Below are positions 1 through 9,095 of a stretch of DNA of 64,000 bases, piece after piece (position 1 is the stretch's first letter; each line of letters begins with the position of its first letter). Under the pieces are notes generated by a model, which was not told the origin of the DNA, made no database searches, and saw only the letters and a program-made list of their open reading frames with translations. The position numbers were made by a program, and so were the translations under genes. Origin of the DNA: Bacteroides thetaiotaomicron VPI-5482 (GTDB taxonomy: Bacteria > Bacteroidota > Bacteroidia > Bacteroidales > Bacteroidaceae); NCBI RefSeq assembly GCF_000011065.1, contig NC_004663.1:4650001-4714000 (forward strand), in the 5' to 3' direction.

Positions 1-516
1 TACAGGAATGGGCTGTACGTCACCGAGAGTTGTGAATTTGACATTCAGCCAATCAGCGCGGTCGTACATCATTCCATCTCCGCATTCCTCTACCAATAAT
101 AAAACTTTGTCTATTCCTGATAAATCGATATTGAAAGGTTTGGCAGGATCTCCTTTTCTCATAATTCCGCTTCTCCATAGTTCTTTCCGATCTCCTAATA
201 TCTTGAACTGAAGATTACAAGCAAATGGGGTATTGTCATCTGCACCTGCTAATCCGGAAAGCGTCTTGGCTTTTTTTCCGATATCAAAGAGCATACGGCT
301 GATTGCATGAGTTCCTATGCCGCGTTCATAGACGATGCCTTTCACAGTCAATGGCGTCATAGTGACTGCTTTGTTGATTCGGGGGAGTCCCCAATCCTGT
401 ATGTAATAAGAACTTTCGCCTAACTCGTCCAGCCAAATTTCTTTTACTTCTTCTGCCTGGCATTTCCAACTAATCGTTAGTATAACCAATAACATTATCT
501 GCTTAATGTACTGCAT
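1..516 (-). CDS. NPCBM-domain secreted protein, C-terminus outside window
   Basis: The reading frame is open from an ATG at 516 to the window edge (172 codons), so the C-terminal part is missing. The first ~21 residues form a hydrophobic signal peptide ending in CQA before EEV; I see no clear lipobox. The rest resembles an NPCBM carbohydrate-binding module: a WLDEL start, a WGLPRINKAV segment, then GIVYERGIGTHA and a DDNTPFACNLQFKILGD-like core. NPCBM modules are usually N-terminal parts of alpha-galactosidases or related glycosidases, so a catalytic domain may follow beyond the window. The gene starts 6 bp after the SGNH hydrolase stop and belongs to the polysaccharide utilisation operon. 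The module is fairly sure; the full enzyme is unknown. Confidence 0.7.
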   Translation of the reverse strand, partial: MQYIKQIMLLVILTISWKCQAEEVKEIWLDELGESSYYIQDWGLPRINKAVTMTPLTVKGIVYERGIGTHAISRMLFDIGKKAKTLSGLAGADDNTPFACNLQFKILGDRKELWRSGIMRKGDPAKPFNIDLSGIDKVLLLVEECGDGMMYDRADWLNVKFTTLGDVQPIPV

Positions 517-522
517 AGTAAA

Positions 523-1599
523 TTATTTTTTTAATACTTTCTTTATAACCGGACAAACAAGGTCTGCATATCTCATCATTCCTAAGTCTGTGAAATGAAT
601 ACCGTCTACTGTTGCTTCTCCATCTTCTCCAAGCATCTTTTCGGAAGAAATTATGTATATATTCTTTTCACCTTTTGTTTTTAGAGATTTGAAGACACTG
701 TTGACGGCTTTATTCTTTTTGTTTATTTCGATAGCTATTTTCTTGTCGAACAGAGCATGAGTGAATACGGGGTCCTCAATAAATATAATCGGAGTGCGTG
801 GATGCTTATCCCGAAGTATGCGATAGAAGGTTTCCATCTTCTCATATATCTGATCGGAGGAAGCATTAGGGACGAAGTCTAGTACATACACTCCTGCATC
901 TACTGAGGACATTACTTCGGCTATTTCGTAGTCTAAAAGTGCATTTCCACTGAATCCCAAATTGACGATTTCTCGATTGAGACGGCGGGAAATAATATTG
1001 GTATGTGCCATCCCAGGACGATTGGCACAGCCACCTTGAAGAATGCTTGTTCCATAAAAAACGATTGGTTTAGTCCGTACTGGAATTGCCGTTCGAGGTA
1101 CTGATATAGATGCTTCTGCGTCTATTCCGATGGACAATGAAATTACTCCATCATAAAGAGGTAAATATAGCATATATTCTCGCTCGACCGGTTCCATATT
1201 TGCTATAATTGTAGCTTGATTCACTTTTCCGGTGGGGCGCCCACTATTCACAAATCTCCATGCTCCGTCTACCCATGTGTATAGATCGAGTCCTTTAGTA
1301 CCGGTAGGTGTCATATGATTCATCAGGTTATTATTCAAATTCTCCCATTTGGTGGCTATTGTTGTTGAATTGGAGCAAAATCTGATTGCTAATCCTGCGG
1401 AGTTTCTGCTTAAATTCCATACCGGTTTACGAGAGACATGCTTTAATGAATCCGGCAATCGTTCGTAGCGATTTTCTGTATTCTTTGTGGCTTTACCATA
1501 CAATGGAAACTTGGCAGCATCATAATATTTTAATTGAGCTTCCAGATATTCCGGCAAGCACAAGAATGTAATGAGCAAAATGATGATATGTCTTTTCAT
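523..1599 (-). CDS. SGNH/GDSL hydrolase (GxDLY-type esterase), 358 aa
   Basis: This is a secreted SGNH-family esterase, probably removing acyl groups from the glycan. I place the start at 1599 (MKRHIIILL), which gives a clean signal peptide; the longer frame to 1713 would overlap the gene upstream. The N-terminal beta domain carries the GLDLY motif (~residue 103) that defines the GxDLY module found before this esterase type. The catalytic part begins at about residue 181 with YGTSILQGG (nucleophile Ser ~185), has NLGFSGNA as the oxyanion block and ends with VDGIHFTDLG, giving the Asp/His pair near 332 and 335. It is the second last gene visible in the operon. Family assignment is confident; the acyl substrate is not known. 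Confidence 0.85.
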   Translation of the reverse strand: MKRHIIILLITFLCLPEYLEAQLKYYDAAKFPLYGKATKNTENRYERLPDSLKHVSRKPVWNLSRNSAGLAIRFCSNSTTIATKWENLNNNLMNHMTPTGTKGLDLYTWVDGAWRFVNSGRPTGKVNQATIIANMEPVEREYMLYLPLYDGVISLSIGIDAEASISVPRTAIPVRTKPIVFYGTSILQGGCANRPGMAHTNIISRRLNREIVNLGFSGNALLDYEIAEVMSSVDAGVYVLDFVPNASSDQIYEKMETFYRILRDKHPRTPIIFIEDPVFTHALFDKKIAIEINKKNKAVNSVFKSLKTKGEKNIYIISSEKMLGEDGEATVDGIHFTDLGMMRYADLVCPVIKKVLKK

Positions 1600-1690
1600 A
1601 ATAAATGGTTGTTTATAAAAGCAATGCAATATACATAAAAAGAAACTTACTATGTATATTGCTATAGCTTTTATGAATATCCGGATTGGG

Positions 1691-3301
1691 CTAATTTTTC
1701 TTGAAGAATCCAATTGTAGAAACGACTGCCCGGTTTCCTCCGGTCATGTCATTCAAGTGTTCGTCTCCTACAACCATTCCGGTAGAACCTCCGCCATCAA
1801 GATTAATAGCTCCTACACAGCCTAATCCTTTCATTATTTGTGCCAGTTCTGTTAAAGTAGCTCCACCACTGGCGGTAATACGTCCGTCACATATGAATAT
1901 GACCACTTTTCCATCTTCACGATAACCGATTGCTGTACGGTCCGGGGTTACATTCGCTCCGAAAATGTCATACGGAATGATTTCATAGTTACTGAGATAG
2001 TAATCTGTGCCCTTTGATGTCTCTGTAAAATCGAATGGGATTTTTTTGTCTTTCAGTAATACAGGACCTGCACTTAAAGCATATTTAGGACTCCAGCTAA
2101 TTGCGGTAGTCGGATTTTCATTAGTGACAATTCCATATTTATTTTCTCCTTTGACAGATGGCAAAGGACGGTCGAAATAGAAAACATTGCTGGAGGCATC
2201 CGTTCCTGTCCAAACAACATTCGGCTTGCCTGAAGCATCTACGCCGAATGTTCCTCTTGTCACATTATACATACTGTTGTATTCTGTATCGCCAGTTTTT
2301 AGTGACCCCCGAACGGCTGAAACAGAGCCCGATTTAATGGAATTGATAACAGCTATTCCTGTATGGTTTCCATTATAGAAGTATCCTCCATTGACCAATA
2401 AATAACAGTCTCCATTGAATGACGCAGATTGCGTGTCGATGGTTGCGGGAGAAGATGGTATGTGGACACGTACTTCTACCTTACCGGTAGAGAGATCACC
2501 AATGGCGTACCATGCATGGAAATTACTACCATTTAAGTTACTGGTGGTTTCGTACAGTTCGATTTCTGCCGGTAATGTAGACTTGGTCAGTTTATTCCAT
2601 GTCAATTGGATCGCTTGTGGCTCTGTTTCCAAGGAAACAGTCGACTCTGCACTGTAATAAGTACCGGTAGAGGTTGTCAGGAAGGCACGTACTTTATAGG
2701 ATTTGCCATAGTCGAGTAAGGTATTCGGAATCACTTGAAATACTTTTCCGTCTTCAGCAACTTCCGGTCCGTTTTGCTTTTGATCATTGATAGTGGGTGT
2801 GTTTTCGGTACTCCAGCATAAACCATATTTTACGTTGGTTTGTCCAGCTATGTTTGTCACTTGATAAGAGGAACTGATACAAGTTGAGTTTGCTTTGATA
2901 CTTCCTATGATTGCGATGCTTGGCTCGTCACCGAGGGCTACCAACCGATAGAGCTCGTAAATGGCACGTGAAGTATTCGTAGCCGAGAATGCTCTTACTC
3001 CGAAATAGTATATGTTTCCTTCTTCCAGACCATTTTCGATTGTATATTCTGTGACATTTGCGGATACCTTGGCTATTTCTATATTTTCACTGGTATCTGC
3101 TTTTCTTAATAAGATGCTGAATCCGGTTTCATTATTACTATTGTCTTTCCAACGTAGTAATACTTTGGTTTTTCCCATTCTTTCTATGGTTATGTCTGAA
3201 GGTGCTTGTACGCTTGCAGACTGTTCGTCGCCGTCATTGTCACTTGAGCAGGCTCCGAAGGCACATGTTAATAATATTGCTATAAATATAATCTGTTTCA
3301 T
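1691..3301 (-). CDS. Lipoprotein with FN3 domain and NAGPA-type phosphodiester glycosidase domain, 536 aa
   Basis: The protein starts with a lipoprotein signal (CAFGACSSDND), so it is probably tethered to a membrane, with export to the surface possible. Residues ~35-120 look like a fibronectin type III domain (VLLRWKDNSNNETGFSI). A second beta domain follows (~130-225). The C-terminal ~310 residues match the phosphodiester glycosidase family named after the lysosomal uncovering enzyme NAGPA: LLVNGGYFYNG, RTAIGYREDGKVVIFICDGR and the end motif INLDGGGSTGMVVG (~500-512). Members cleave sugar-phosphodiester bonds or act on exopolysaccharides. In this operon it suggests a substrate with GlcNAc-phosphodiester or a related link; that is inference. 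The domain call is strong, the substrate open. Confidence 0.85.
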   Translation of the reverse strand: MKQIIFIAILLTCAFGACSSDNDGDEQSASVQAPSDITIERMGKTKVLLRWKDNSNNETGFSILLRKADTSENIEIAKVSANVTEYTIENGLEEGNIYYFGVRAFSATNTSRAIYELYRLVALGDEPSIAIIGSIKANSTCISSSYQVTNIAGQTNVKYGLCWSTENTPTINDQKQNGPEVAEDGKVFQVIPNTLLDYGKSYKVRAFLTTSTGTYYSAESTVSLETEPQAIQLTWNKLTKSTLPAEIELYETTSNLNGSNFHAWYAIGDLSTGKVEVRVHIPSSPATIDTQSASFNGDCYLLVNGGYFYNGNHTGIAVINSIKSGSVSAVRGSLKTGDTEYNSMYNVTRGTFGVDASGKPNVVWTGTDASSNVFYFDRPLPSVKGENKYGIVTNENPTTAISWSPKYALSAGPVLLKDKKIPFDFTETSKGTDYYLSNYEIIPYDIFGANVTPDRTAIGYREDGKVVIFICDGRITASGGATLTELAQIMKGLGCVGAINLDGGGSTGMVVGDEHLNDMTGGNRAVVSTIGFFKKN

Positions 3302-3338
3302 TTTACTGTACTATTTATTGTTTGATTACAAAGACTGT

Positions 3339-5369
3339 TTATTTGCTGATTCTGATCGCATCAAGTGCTTTGACGGTTATTTGTTTTTTATTAGGCAGTG
3401 TAACCTTGTGTTCTTGTTCACTCATATTTACTATAAGGTATACGTGTTCGCCTGATACACTAGCCCATTCTGCCGCTAATACTACCGAAGTTATTTCATA
3501 GTTGGGTATCTCTTGCGTTGGGTTATCACCAGTTGGAATTATTTCCTGTATAAAACGGCCTCCCAAGAATAAATCATGTTGTTGACGGCGGAAATCTGTC
3601 AGATTTTTCAGAAATTTAGCTTCCCTTTTAGCGTCCGGGCGCATCAACAGACTGGGCTCTACCCATCCTAACTGAGAACCCCATAACAGACTACGCATAC
3701 TCATGAAATTCAAAGAACCGTCTGTGATACGCCAAGGGATGTAGGTGTATCCGCTATAGATGCAACGGTCAGAATAAATGAGCGGGAACAACGGAACCAT
3801 TTTTGTATAGCTGTTGTGCGGAGAATTGACAACTAACATCATGTCAAACAGGTCAATATAGCACTCTGCATTTTCTTCTGTTGTCATGGCTTGGTTCTCT
3901 TTGTATAGATTTGTGCGCATTTCGGTGAGTAAACTGCGGTAGGCAAAAGGCCACCAATCACCACCGCCAGGTGCATGTCCGTGGTTGGTTGCATAGCAGG
4001 GTTCGCTGTTGGCGCAACCTATCTGATCCATATATACACCGTTCGTTTTTAGTTCAGTTAATATCTGTTTGTTGACTCCTTTCAGCACATCTCTCCAAAT
4101 ATAAGAAGCTGGGCAGGTTACAGTATTTAATACCTTTGAGCTATATACTTCTGTATATAATGTACCATCAGCTTTGCGACAAGAGGCATCTTTACCATTA
4201 AGCGTTTTATAGCTGTCTGTTGCTGGATCCCATAGACGACCGTTAATATATGGAGTAATAAATCCTCCAAGTTCCTGTGTTTCTTTAATCATTTCTTTGA
4301 ATCCTGCTTTTTCGGGAAAGTATTCCGGATATTTAGTATCGAAACGATGATTGTGCCAATAATACCAATGCAATCCGACTCCTTTTCCATAGTATTTCAT
4401 CGCTTTACGTACTGCTTCCATTGTTTCAGCATTTACTTCTCCCGGCCGTAGCCACATATCAGCGTTTTTGATCCATTCTGCTATAGGACGTTCTGAAATA
4501 GTTTTTGCACCCCACAGTGTTTCGAAAGTAAATGGACGATACCATTGTACTGCAGCGTCCTGCCATCCCTTTTGGGTAAATCCCATCACTGTTTCCCAAG
4601 GAATGCAGAACTTCTTGTTTTGAGTCCAGGCATAGGATGTTGTCACATTCTGAATAAATACAAGACTTTTTCCTTCACTTTTCATTCTGAATACTTTGCC
4701 AGATCCCCCTTTGTCTTGTGCGGCAAAGTAGACTGTGCCTCCTTTATGATGCATCAGCACTAATTGCATTGTGCCTGTACACGAAGGATAACGTGATTGC
4801 AGTTGTCCTTCATTGCCGATTGTGTATTCGGTCCCGAATCCGACAGGAAGAATTCCTTTTGCTCCTTCCGGTCTGTTTACAGCAATACGGGGAAATTCAG
4901 ATTCTGTAATCACCCATCCTTCCGGCATTTCTGCTTCAATGCGCCATTCCGGTAGTTCGGCATCTTTACCTAATGTGACTAATATGCGTACCGGACACGT
5001 CGGTCCTGCATCTATAACCATTTGCCAGGTGAATATTAATGTTGAGGCATCTTGAGTTTTTTGTATCTCGCCTCCTTTATATTCGCCCCATCGGGGCATT
5101 AAGGTCGGGTTCTCTCCGTTGGGACCCCGATAGATTAGTTGCCACGGATGTGTTGTACTTCCATCTACAGGCAATATGTTCATGCCATCCATGCGGAATT
5201 CCTTGAATAAGAATTCTTTTCCGTTGGCAAACACTAATTCAACATTCTTGTTTTTTAATACAAAGTTTCCATTTTCATTTTTAGCAGTCACTGAGGCTGA
5301 TAAAGTTCCAAAACATTGTAAATAGCATAATATGCTAATAATACCGGTTATCATATTTCTCATATACAA
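3339..5369 (-). CDS. DUF6259-type putative glycoside hydrolase, 676 aa
   Basis: A secreted protein (signal peptide in the first ~26 residues) with an N-terminal beta-sandwich beginning NGNFVLKNKNVELVFANG, a layout typical of DUF6259 and of retaining glycosidases with a substrate-shaping front domain. The middle looks like a TIM barrel: VGLHWYYWHNHRFDTKYPEYF, a FITPYINGRLWD strand, and NGVYMDQIGCANSEPCY, whose Asp is a candidate nucleophile. A short beta domain closes the protein (VYLIVNMSEQEHKVTLPN). No experimentally defined activity is known to me for this family. It sits between the NAGPA-type gene and another barrel protein. Start alternatives are codon 1 or codon 3. Glycosidase function is inferred from fold-like pattern and context. 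Confidence 0.65.
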   Translation of the reverse strand: MYMRNMITGIISILCYLQCFGTLSASVTAKNENGNFVLKNKNVELVFANGKEFLFKEFRMDGMNILPVDGSTTHPWQLIYRGPNGENPTLMPRWGEYKGGEIQKTQDASTLIFTWQMVIDAGPTCPVRILVTLGKDAELPEWRIEAEMPEGWVITESEFPRIAVNRPEGAKGILPVGFGTEYTIGNEGQLQSRYPSCTGTMQLVLMHHKGGTVYFAAQDKGGSGKVFRMKSEGKSLVFIQNVTTSYAWTQNKKFCIPWETVMGFTQKGWQDAAVQWYRPFTFETLWGAKTISERPIAEWIKNADMWLRPGEVNAETMEAVRKAMKYYGKGVGLHWYYWHNHRFDTKYPEYFPEKAGFKEMIKETQELGGFITPYINGRLWDPATDSYKTLNGKDASCRKADGTLYTEVYSSKVLNTVTCPASYIWRDVLKGVNKQILTELKTNGVYMDQIGCANSEPCYATNHGHAPGGGDWWPFAYRSLLTEMRTNLYKENQAMTTEENAECYIDLFDMMLVVNSPHNSYTKMVPLFPLIYSDRCIYSGYTYIPWRITDGSLNFMSMRSLLWGSQLGWVEPSLLMRPDAKREAKFLKNLTDFRRQQHDLFLGGRFIQEIIPTGDNPTQEIPNYEITSVVLAAEWASVSGEHVYLIVNMSEQEHKVTLPNKKQITVKALDAIRISK

Positions 5370-5389
5370 AAGATTAGGATGAATAATTT

Positions 5390-7639
5390 CTATTTAATAA
5401 TTTCGATGCTTTTTCTGAATAATTTTATTACTTCCTCTTGTGGAAGAGCGGTTTCCAATATGAGACGCCCTGCTGCGGGGAGGATACTTTTGCTTCCTGC
5501 TGACCGGATAGGTATTCTTTTACCACTCTCATTCATCAAAGACAGCTTGTTTTTTTCTATATCAAGAGTGAGTTGCCCTGTACCGTTCATATGCCAATAA
5601 ATGATACAAGTCCTTCCTGCTTTCTGGAAAATGAATGCCCGGATTGGCTTTTCGTCATCCTTGGTTATTTGACGATAGGGGTATAACTGATAATTTCCTT
5701 TTTTATCTTTCATCAGAAGATATTCTTGTTCGGGATTTTTGAGTAATTCTTTCTGTTTGTCTGTCAGGACACCTTGAAGTTTTACTTCTTCCCACATTTT
5801 GATAACTCTCAGGTTATCTTCCGTACGAGGATGATTCTGTAACTCTTTTAAATTGCCAACTAATGATATGGGAGAATTCCATGCGACAGCTTTGCTGCAA
5901 ATATATTCATACATGTCTGGTTGCATGCCTATTGTCTTGTCGTTGGGAGCCAAGTAATTCACCCATCCGAAATTGACAGAAGTAAAATCTTTGGCTATCT
6001 GCTCTGCACATCGAAGTGTATACTTCTTCATTGCCGGACGGATACGTTCCGGAGGGAATATATCGAAAGCATTCCCACGACTTAAAATATGCCATCCATA
6101 ATGTGATTTCAATGCTCCTTCTGCAAATAATGGAGTTGGTTTCATTTCGTTGTATACTATCATCTGAGAGCGGGAGACATTATACCAATAAGGCATCGGT
6201 ACATCTTCCGCACCATCAAAATAGACAAAACGAAAGCCTGCTTCGTGGTAGATTTTTCCTAAACGTTCGGCAATCTCTTTTTGGATTCCTGTATTTTGGT
6301 TGACACGGATAAACAGGGGCCAGTCATCTACATCCAATAGTCTGAAATGTTGTCCTTTGTCATGTGAGGCTGCTTTTGAGTTAAATACTCCCCGTACACA
6401 TCCCGTAAATTGATATGGTGGTTCGGTGGTATAGTTCTCATAAGTGACAAGCTCGTTGTCAATTTGCAGGAGACGTCGTCCTTTCTCCATACGTACACCT
6501 TCCGGATTACCTTCTATAGTGATGATAGTACTTGAATCATCTAATGGTTCCGAGAGAATAAATTCGCGTACATGGTTGGTGCGGGAGTCCGGTATGCCGT
6601 TGTTGATATATGGGTCATTCACTGCTACTTTGGAATAATGAATATGAATGCCGGGTATCATGCCTGCTGCTTTGATTTTATTAGTGATTTCCTGTAAATC
6701 TTTCATTCCATTCGGATATTCTTTTCTCCATTCATAATGTCCGCAAGCTTTGGCGAAATCAACATAATAGACGACAATGGATTTGAAACCACCTTTTTGA
6801 GCATATGCAATATGTTCATCTATATTTTTAGTCGTGACATCACGTAGCTCATAATAGGAGTACTGATATTCTTTACGTTGGCGACTTTCTACTCCTAAAG
6901 GCATATGATAGTCACGTTCTACTTTATCAATACAGGTTAGCAGTTTTTCTTTTGAAGTAGTAATCAGTGCTGCACCGGAATTGAAAAGTTTCACTTGAAA
7001 ATCAAGTCCTGCATACATCGTAGTATATTCCTTGTTTGCAAAAGCATCGATATAGGTGGTCGGATGGGTGCCTAGCAGGCATATGGCTGTCTGTTCATCC
7101 CATGATACATTCAGCCACTCACCAAAGTTCTCACGTTTACGTACTGGTAATTGTAATAATGAGATTTCATCTATTTCAGTTTTGCGTTTTACCCCAAAAT
7201 CTTCGATACGATAATCAATTTGCTTCAGAGTGAAACCTATATAATAATCTGTGATATTTAACTCTATGATGGCAATGTCATAGGTATCCTGAAATTCTAT
7301 ACGTAATTCATTTCCGTTACGTTCAATTTTATTGGCTGGGAAGGTGCGTGGCTTTGCAGGAAACATTAGGAAGTTTTCATTATCGTAAGGACGGTATTGG
7401 GTAATAGCGCATAAAGGTACATCTGCATTTGTTATCAGACATTCCTCTCCCGTAGCTTTGTGTATCAGGCTGCGTGCTTTTCCGTCATTGCTAATAATTA
7501 GACGCATTTCCGCGTTCTCTATGACCACATCATTGTTTTCTTTCTGTTCATTAGGCATAGCTATACAAAATTGTGGCAACAATGTCGACACAAGCCAGAC
7601 TAATAAAACCGGATATGTATAATATATTCTTTTCATCAT
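5390..7639 (-). CDS. Large secreted TIM-barrel-like protein, putative glycosidase of unassigned family, 749 aa
   Basis: I do not recognise a named family. A signal peptide (to ~residue 28) is followed by a beta-rich domain (VIENAEMRLIISNDGKARSL) like the front domain of GH36- or GH97-type enzymes. From ~residue 265 a barrel pattern appears: GGFKSIVVYYVDFAKACGHY, IKAAGMIPGIHIHYS, and FRFVYFDGAEDVPMPYWYN, where the Asp/Glu after a hydrophobic strand are candidate catalytic residues. A small beta insertion (~residues 355-425, containing LLQIDNELVTYENY and TGCVRGVFNSKAASH) interrupts the barrel. A C-terminal beta domain ends the protein. It has the same front-domain plus barrel layout as the gene just downstream, at only 20 bp distance. 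The function as a glycosidase is inference. Confidence 0.5.
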   Translation of the reverse strand: MMKRIYYTYPVLLVWLVSTLLPQFCIAMPNEQKENNDVVIENAEMRLIISNDGKARSLIHKATGEECLITNADVPLCAITQYRPYDNENFLMFPAKPRTFPANKIERNGNELRIEFQDTYDIAIIELNITDYYIGFTLKQIDYRIEDFGVKRKTEIDEISLLQLPVRKRENFGEWLNVSWDEQTAICLLGTHPTTYIDAFANKEYTTMYAGLDFQVKLFNSGAALITTSKEKLLTCIDKVERDYHMPLGVESRQRKEYQYSYYELRDVTTKNIDEHIAYAQKGGFKSIVVYYVDFAKACGHYEWRKEYPNGMKDLQEITNKIKAAGMIPGIHIHYSKVAVNDPYINNGIPDSRTNHVREFILSEPLDDSSTIITIEGNPEGVRMEKGRRLLQIDNELVTYENYTTEPPYQFTGCVRGVFNSKAASHDKGQHFRLLDVDDWPLFIRVNQNTGIQKEIAERLGKIYHEAGFRFVYFDGAEDVPMPYWYNVSRSQMIVYNEMKPTPLFAEGALKSHYGWHILSRGNAFDIFPPERIRPAMKKYTLRCAEQIAKDFTSVNFGWVNYLAPNDKTIGMQPDMYEYICSKAVAWNSPISLVGNLKELQNHPRTEDNLRVIKMWEEVKLQGVLTDKQKELLKNPEQEYLLMKDKKGNYQLYPYRQITKDDEKPIRAFIFQKAGRTCIIYWHMNGTGQLTLDIEKNKLSLMNESGKRIPIRSAGSKSILPAAGRLILETALPQEEVIKLFRKSIEIIK

Positions 7640-7655
7640 TTATTTTATGTTTTTA

Positions 7656-9080
7656 TTACCACTTATCTGTGCGAAATGGTCTGACCGGCAGATTGCGTGT
7701 ATTAATCAGATTTCCTTTCAGGAAATTCCGAAAACAGTAACGAACGGCAACGGGAGATTTGACTGTTGGGGATTTGACAATTACTGTATGATCCTTCTGA
7801 TTTAAAGAGGCCTCTGCCGGATAAAAGACTTTATCTGAACCTGCAATCTCAAATCCGGAGATATTCATCCAGGGGCTTAATCCTTTTTCTGCATGGGAAA
7901 AGGAGATTTCAATTGTCTCTCCGTTGATTTTCATGCTTTTATAAGATGGATATTCGGATTCTATTCCCTGATATCCGTATGTCTTATTCAAGGACATATA
8001 TGCGAGGCGTTCTCCAATCCCTTTTTTATTGTGAGGATGCACTTGAGGAGCTTCGTATGTCTCTACTAAGTCGTTTGTTCCGATCATACCACTATTGGGA
8101 ATGAGTGAAAGCGCCTTTTGTTGAGCTTCCCGCAATAATGCTCCTATGTAGCCATCTTCTTTATATTCACAGGCAAATGGGACTGTCTCAACATAGTAGA
8201 AAGGCAGGTCTCCTTGTTTCCATATTGATCGCCAATGTTTTACCATCGTAGCTAGGCGTTCGGCGTATGTTCTGCTACTTCTTACATTACTTTCTCCTTG
8301 ATACCAGATAAAACCTTTTATTGTATATTTGTGACAGGGGTATAAAATTCCATTATACATTAACATCGATTGTAAATAGACTGGTGTCTTGTCACTTCCT
8401 ATTAAAGTCAGGTCTTCATCTTTGTAGGTTTGTAGTATTTCTTTAGGTAGCCAACCTTCTACTCTTGAGCCTCCCCATGCACAGGTGATAACTCCTATAG
8501 GAATCTGTAAGGTCCGTTGTAAAGTTAATGCATAATGATAGGCGGCTGCACTAAACTTCGGAGCATTTTCCGTAGTTGGTTGCTGCCAGCTTCCTTCTGC
8601 ATACTCCTGCGGAGATAGTTTTACTGTCGGCTTTATGGTTACCATTCGTATTCCCGGATGATTGGGAGCATCTGCTATGACATTATTGGAGTCGCTTATG
8701 GGACAATAATCAAATCCGTTCAAAGGCATTACCATATTTGATTGTCCGGCACATAACCAGACTTCTCCGATCAGGAGGTGCTGCAAAGTGACAGATTGTT
8801 CTCCATCCGTCAGTGTTAATGTATATTCTTCGAAACTGGCAGCAGGCGTTGTGATCTGTAATTCCCAACACCCCTTTTCGTCAGCATGGGTTTTGACTTC
8901 CTTATTTGCCCATGAAGGAGTTACTACAACAGTAGAATTTGGAGTCGCTTTTCCCCAGATTCGTACATTGCTTTTTTGCTGTAAGACCATATTGTCACTA
9001 AGTAGTGGAGGCAATTTGACTTTTGCCTCCATATTGATGCTCCACAGTACAATTATTAAAAAGTAGATAAGAATCTTCAT
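7656..9080 (-). CDS. Sialate O-acetylesterase-type carbohydrate esterase (SASA), 474 aa
   Basis: Secreted esterase of the sialic acid-specific 9-O-acetylesterase family. The signal peptide covers the first ~19 residues, then comes a beta domain with the usual opening KLPPLLSDNMVLQQKSNVRIWG. The nucleophile block is GEVWLCAGQSNMVMPL (~residues 104-120) and GFIWYQGESNV marks the second conserved block; a late DLVETYEAPQVHPHNKKGIGERLA segment supplies the catalytic His. Family members in Bacteroides remove acetyl groups from sialic acids, but many act on other acetylated sugars, so sialic acid is not proved. There is no sialidase in the visible operon. It lies between GH20 and the barrel protein, 15-16 bp from each. 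Confidence 0.85.
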   Translation of the reverse strand: MKILIYFLIIVLWSINMEAKVKLPPLLSDNMVLQQKSNVRIWGKATPNSTVVVTPSWANKEVKTHADEKGCWELQITTPAASFEEYTLTLTDGEQSVTLQHLLIGEVWLCAGQSNMVMPLNGFDYCPISDSNNVIADAPNHPGIRMVTIKPTVKLSPQEYAEGSWQQPTTENAPKFSAAAYHYALTLQRTLQIPIGVITCAWGGSRVEGWLPKEILQTYKDEDLTLIGSDKTPVYLQSMLMYNGILYPCHKYTIKGFIWYQGESNVRSSRTYAERLATMVKHWRSIWKQGDLPFYYVETVPFACEYKEDGYIGALLREAQQKALSLIPNSGMIGTNDLVETYEAPQVHPHNKKGIGERLAYMSLNKTYGYQGIESEYPSYKSMKINGETIEISFSHAEKGLSPWMNISGFEIAGSDKVFYPAEASLNQKDHTVIVKSPTVKSPVAVRYCFRNFLKGNLINTRNLPVRPFRTDKW

Positions 9081-9095
9081 GTAGCATTTCTTTTT

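Noticed and set aside
7656..9080. Proof of sialic acid use
   Set aside because: The esterase family is named for sialic acid but acts on many acetylated sugars; no sialidase or sialic acid lyase is present in the window.
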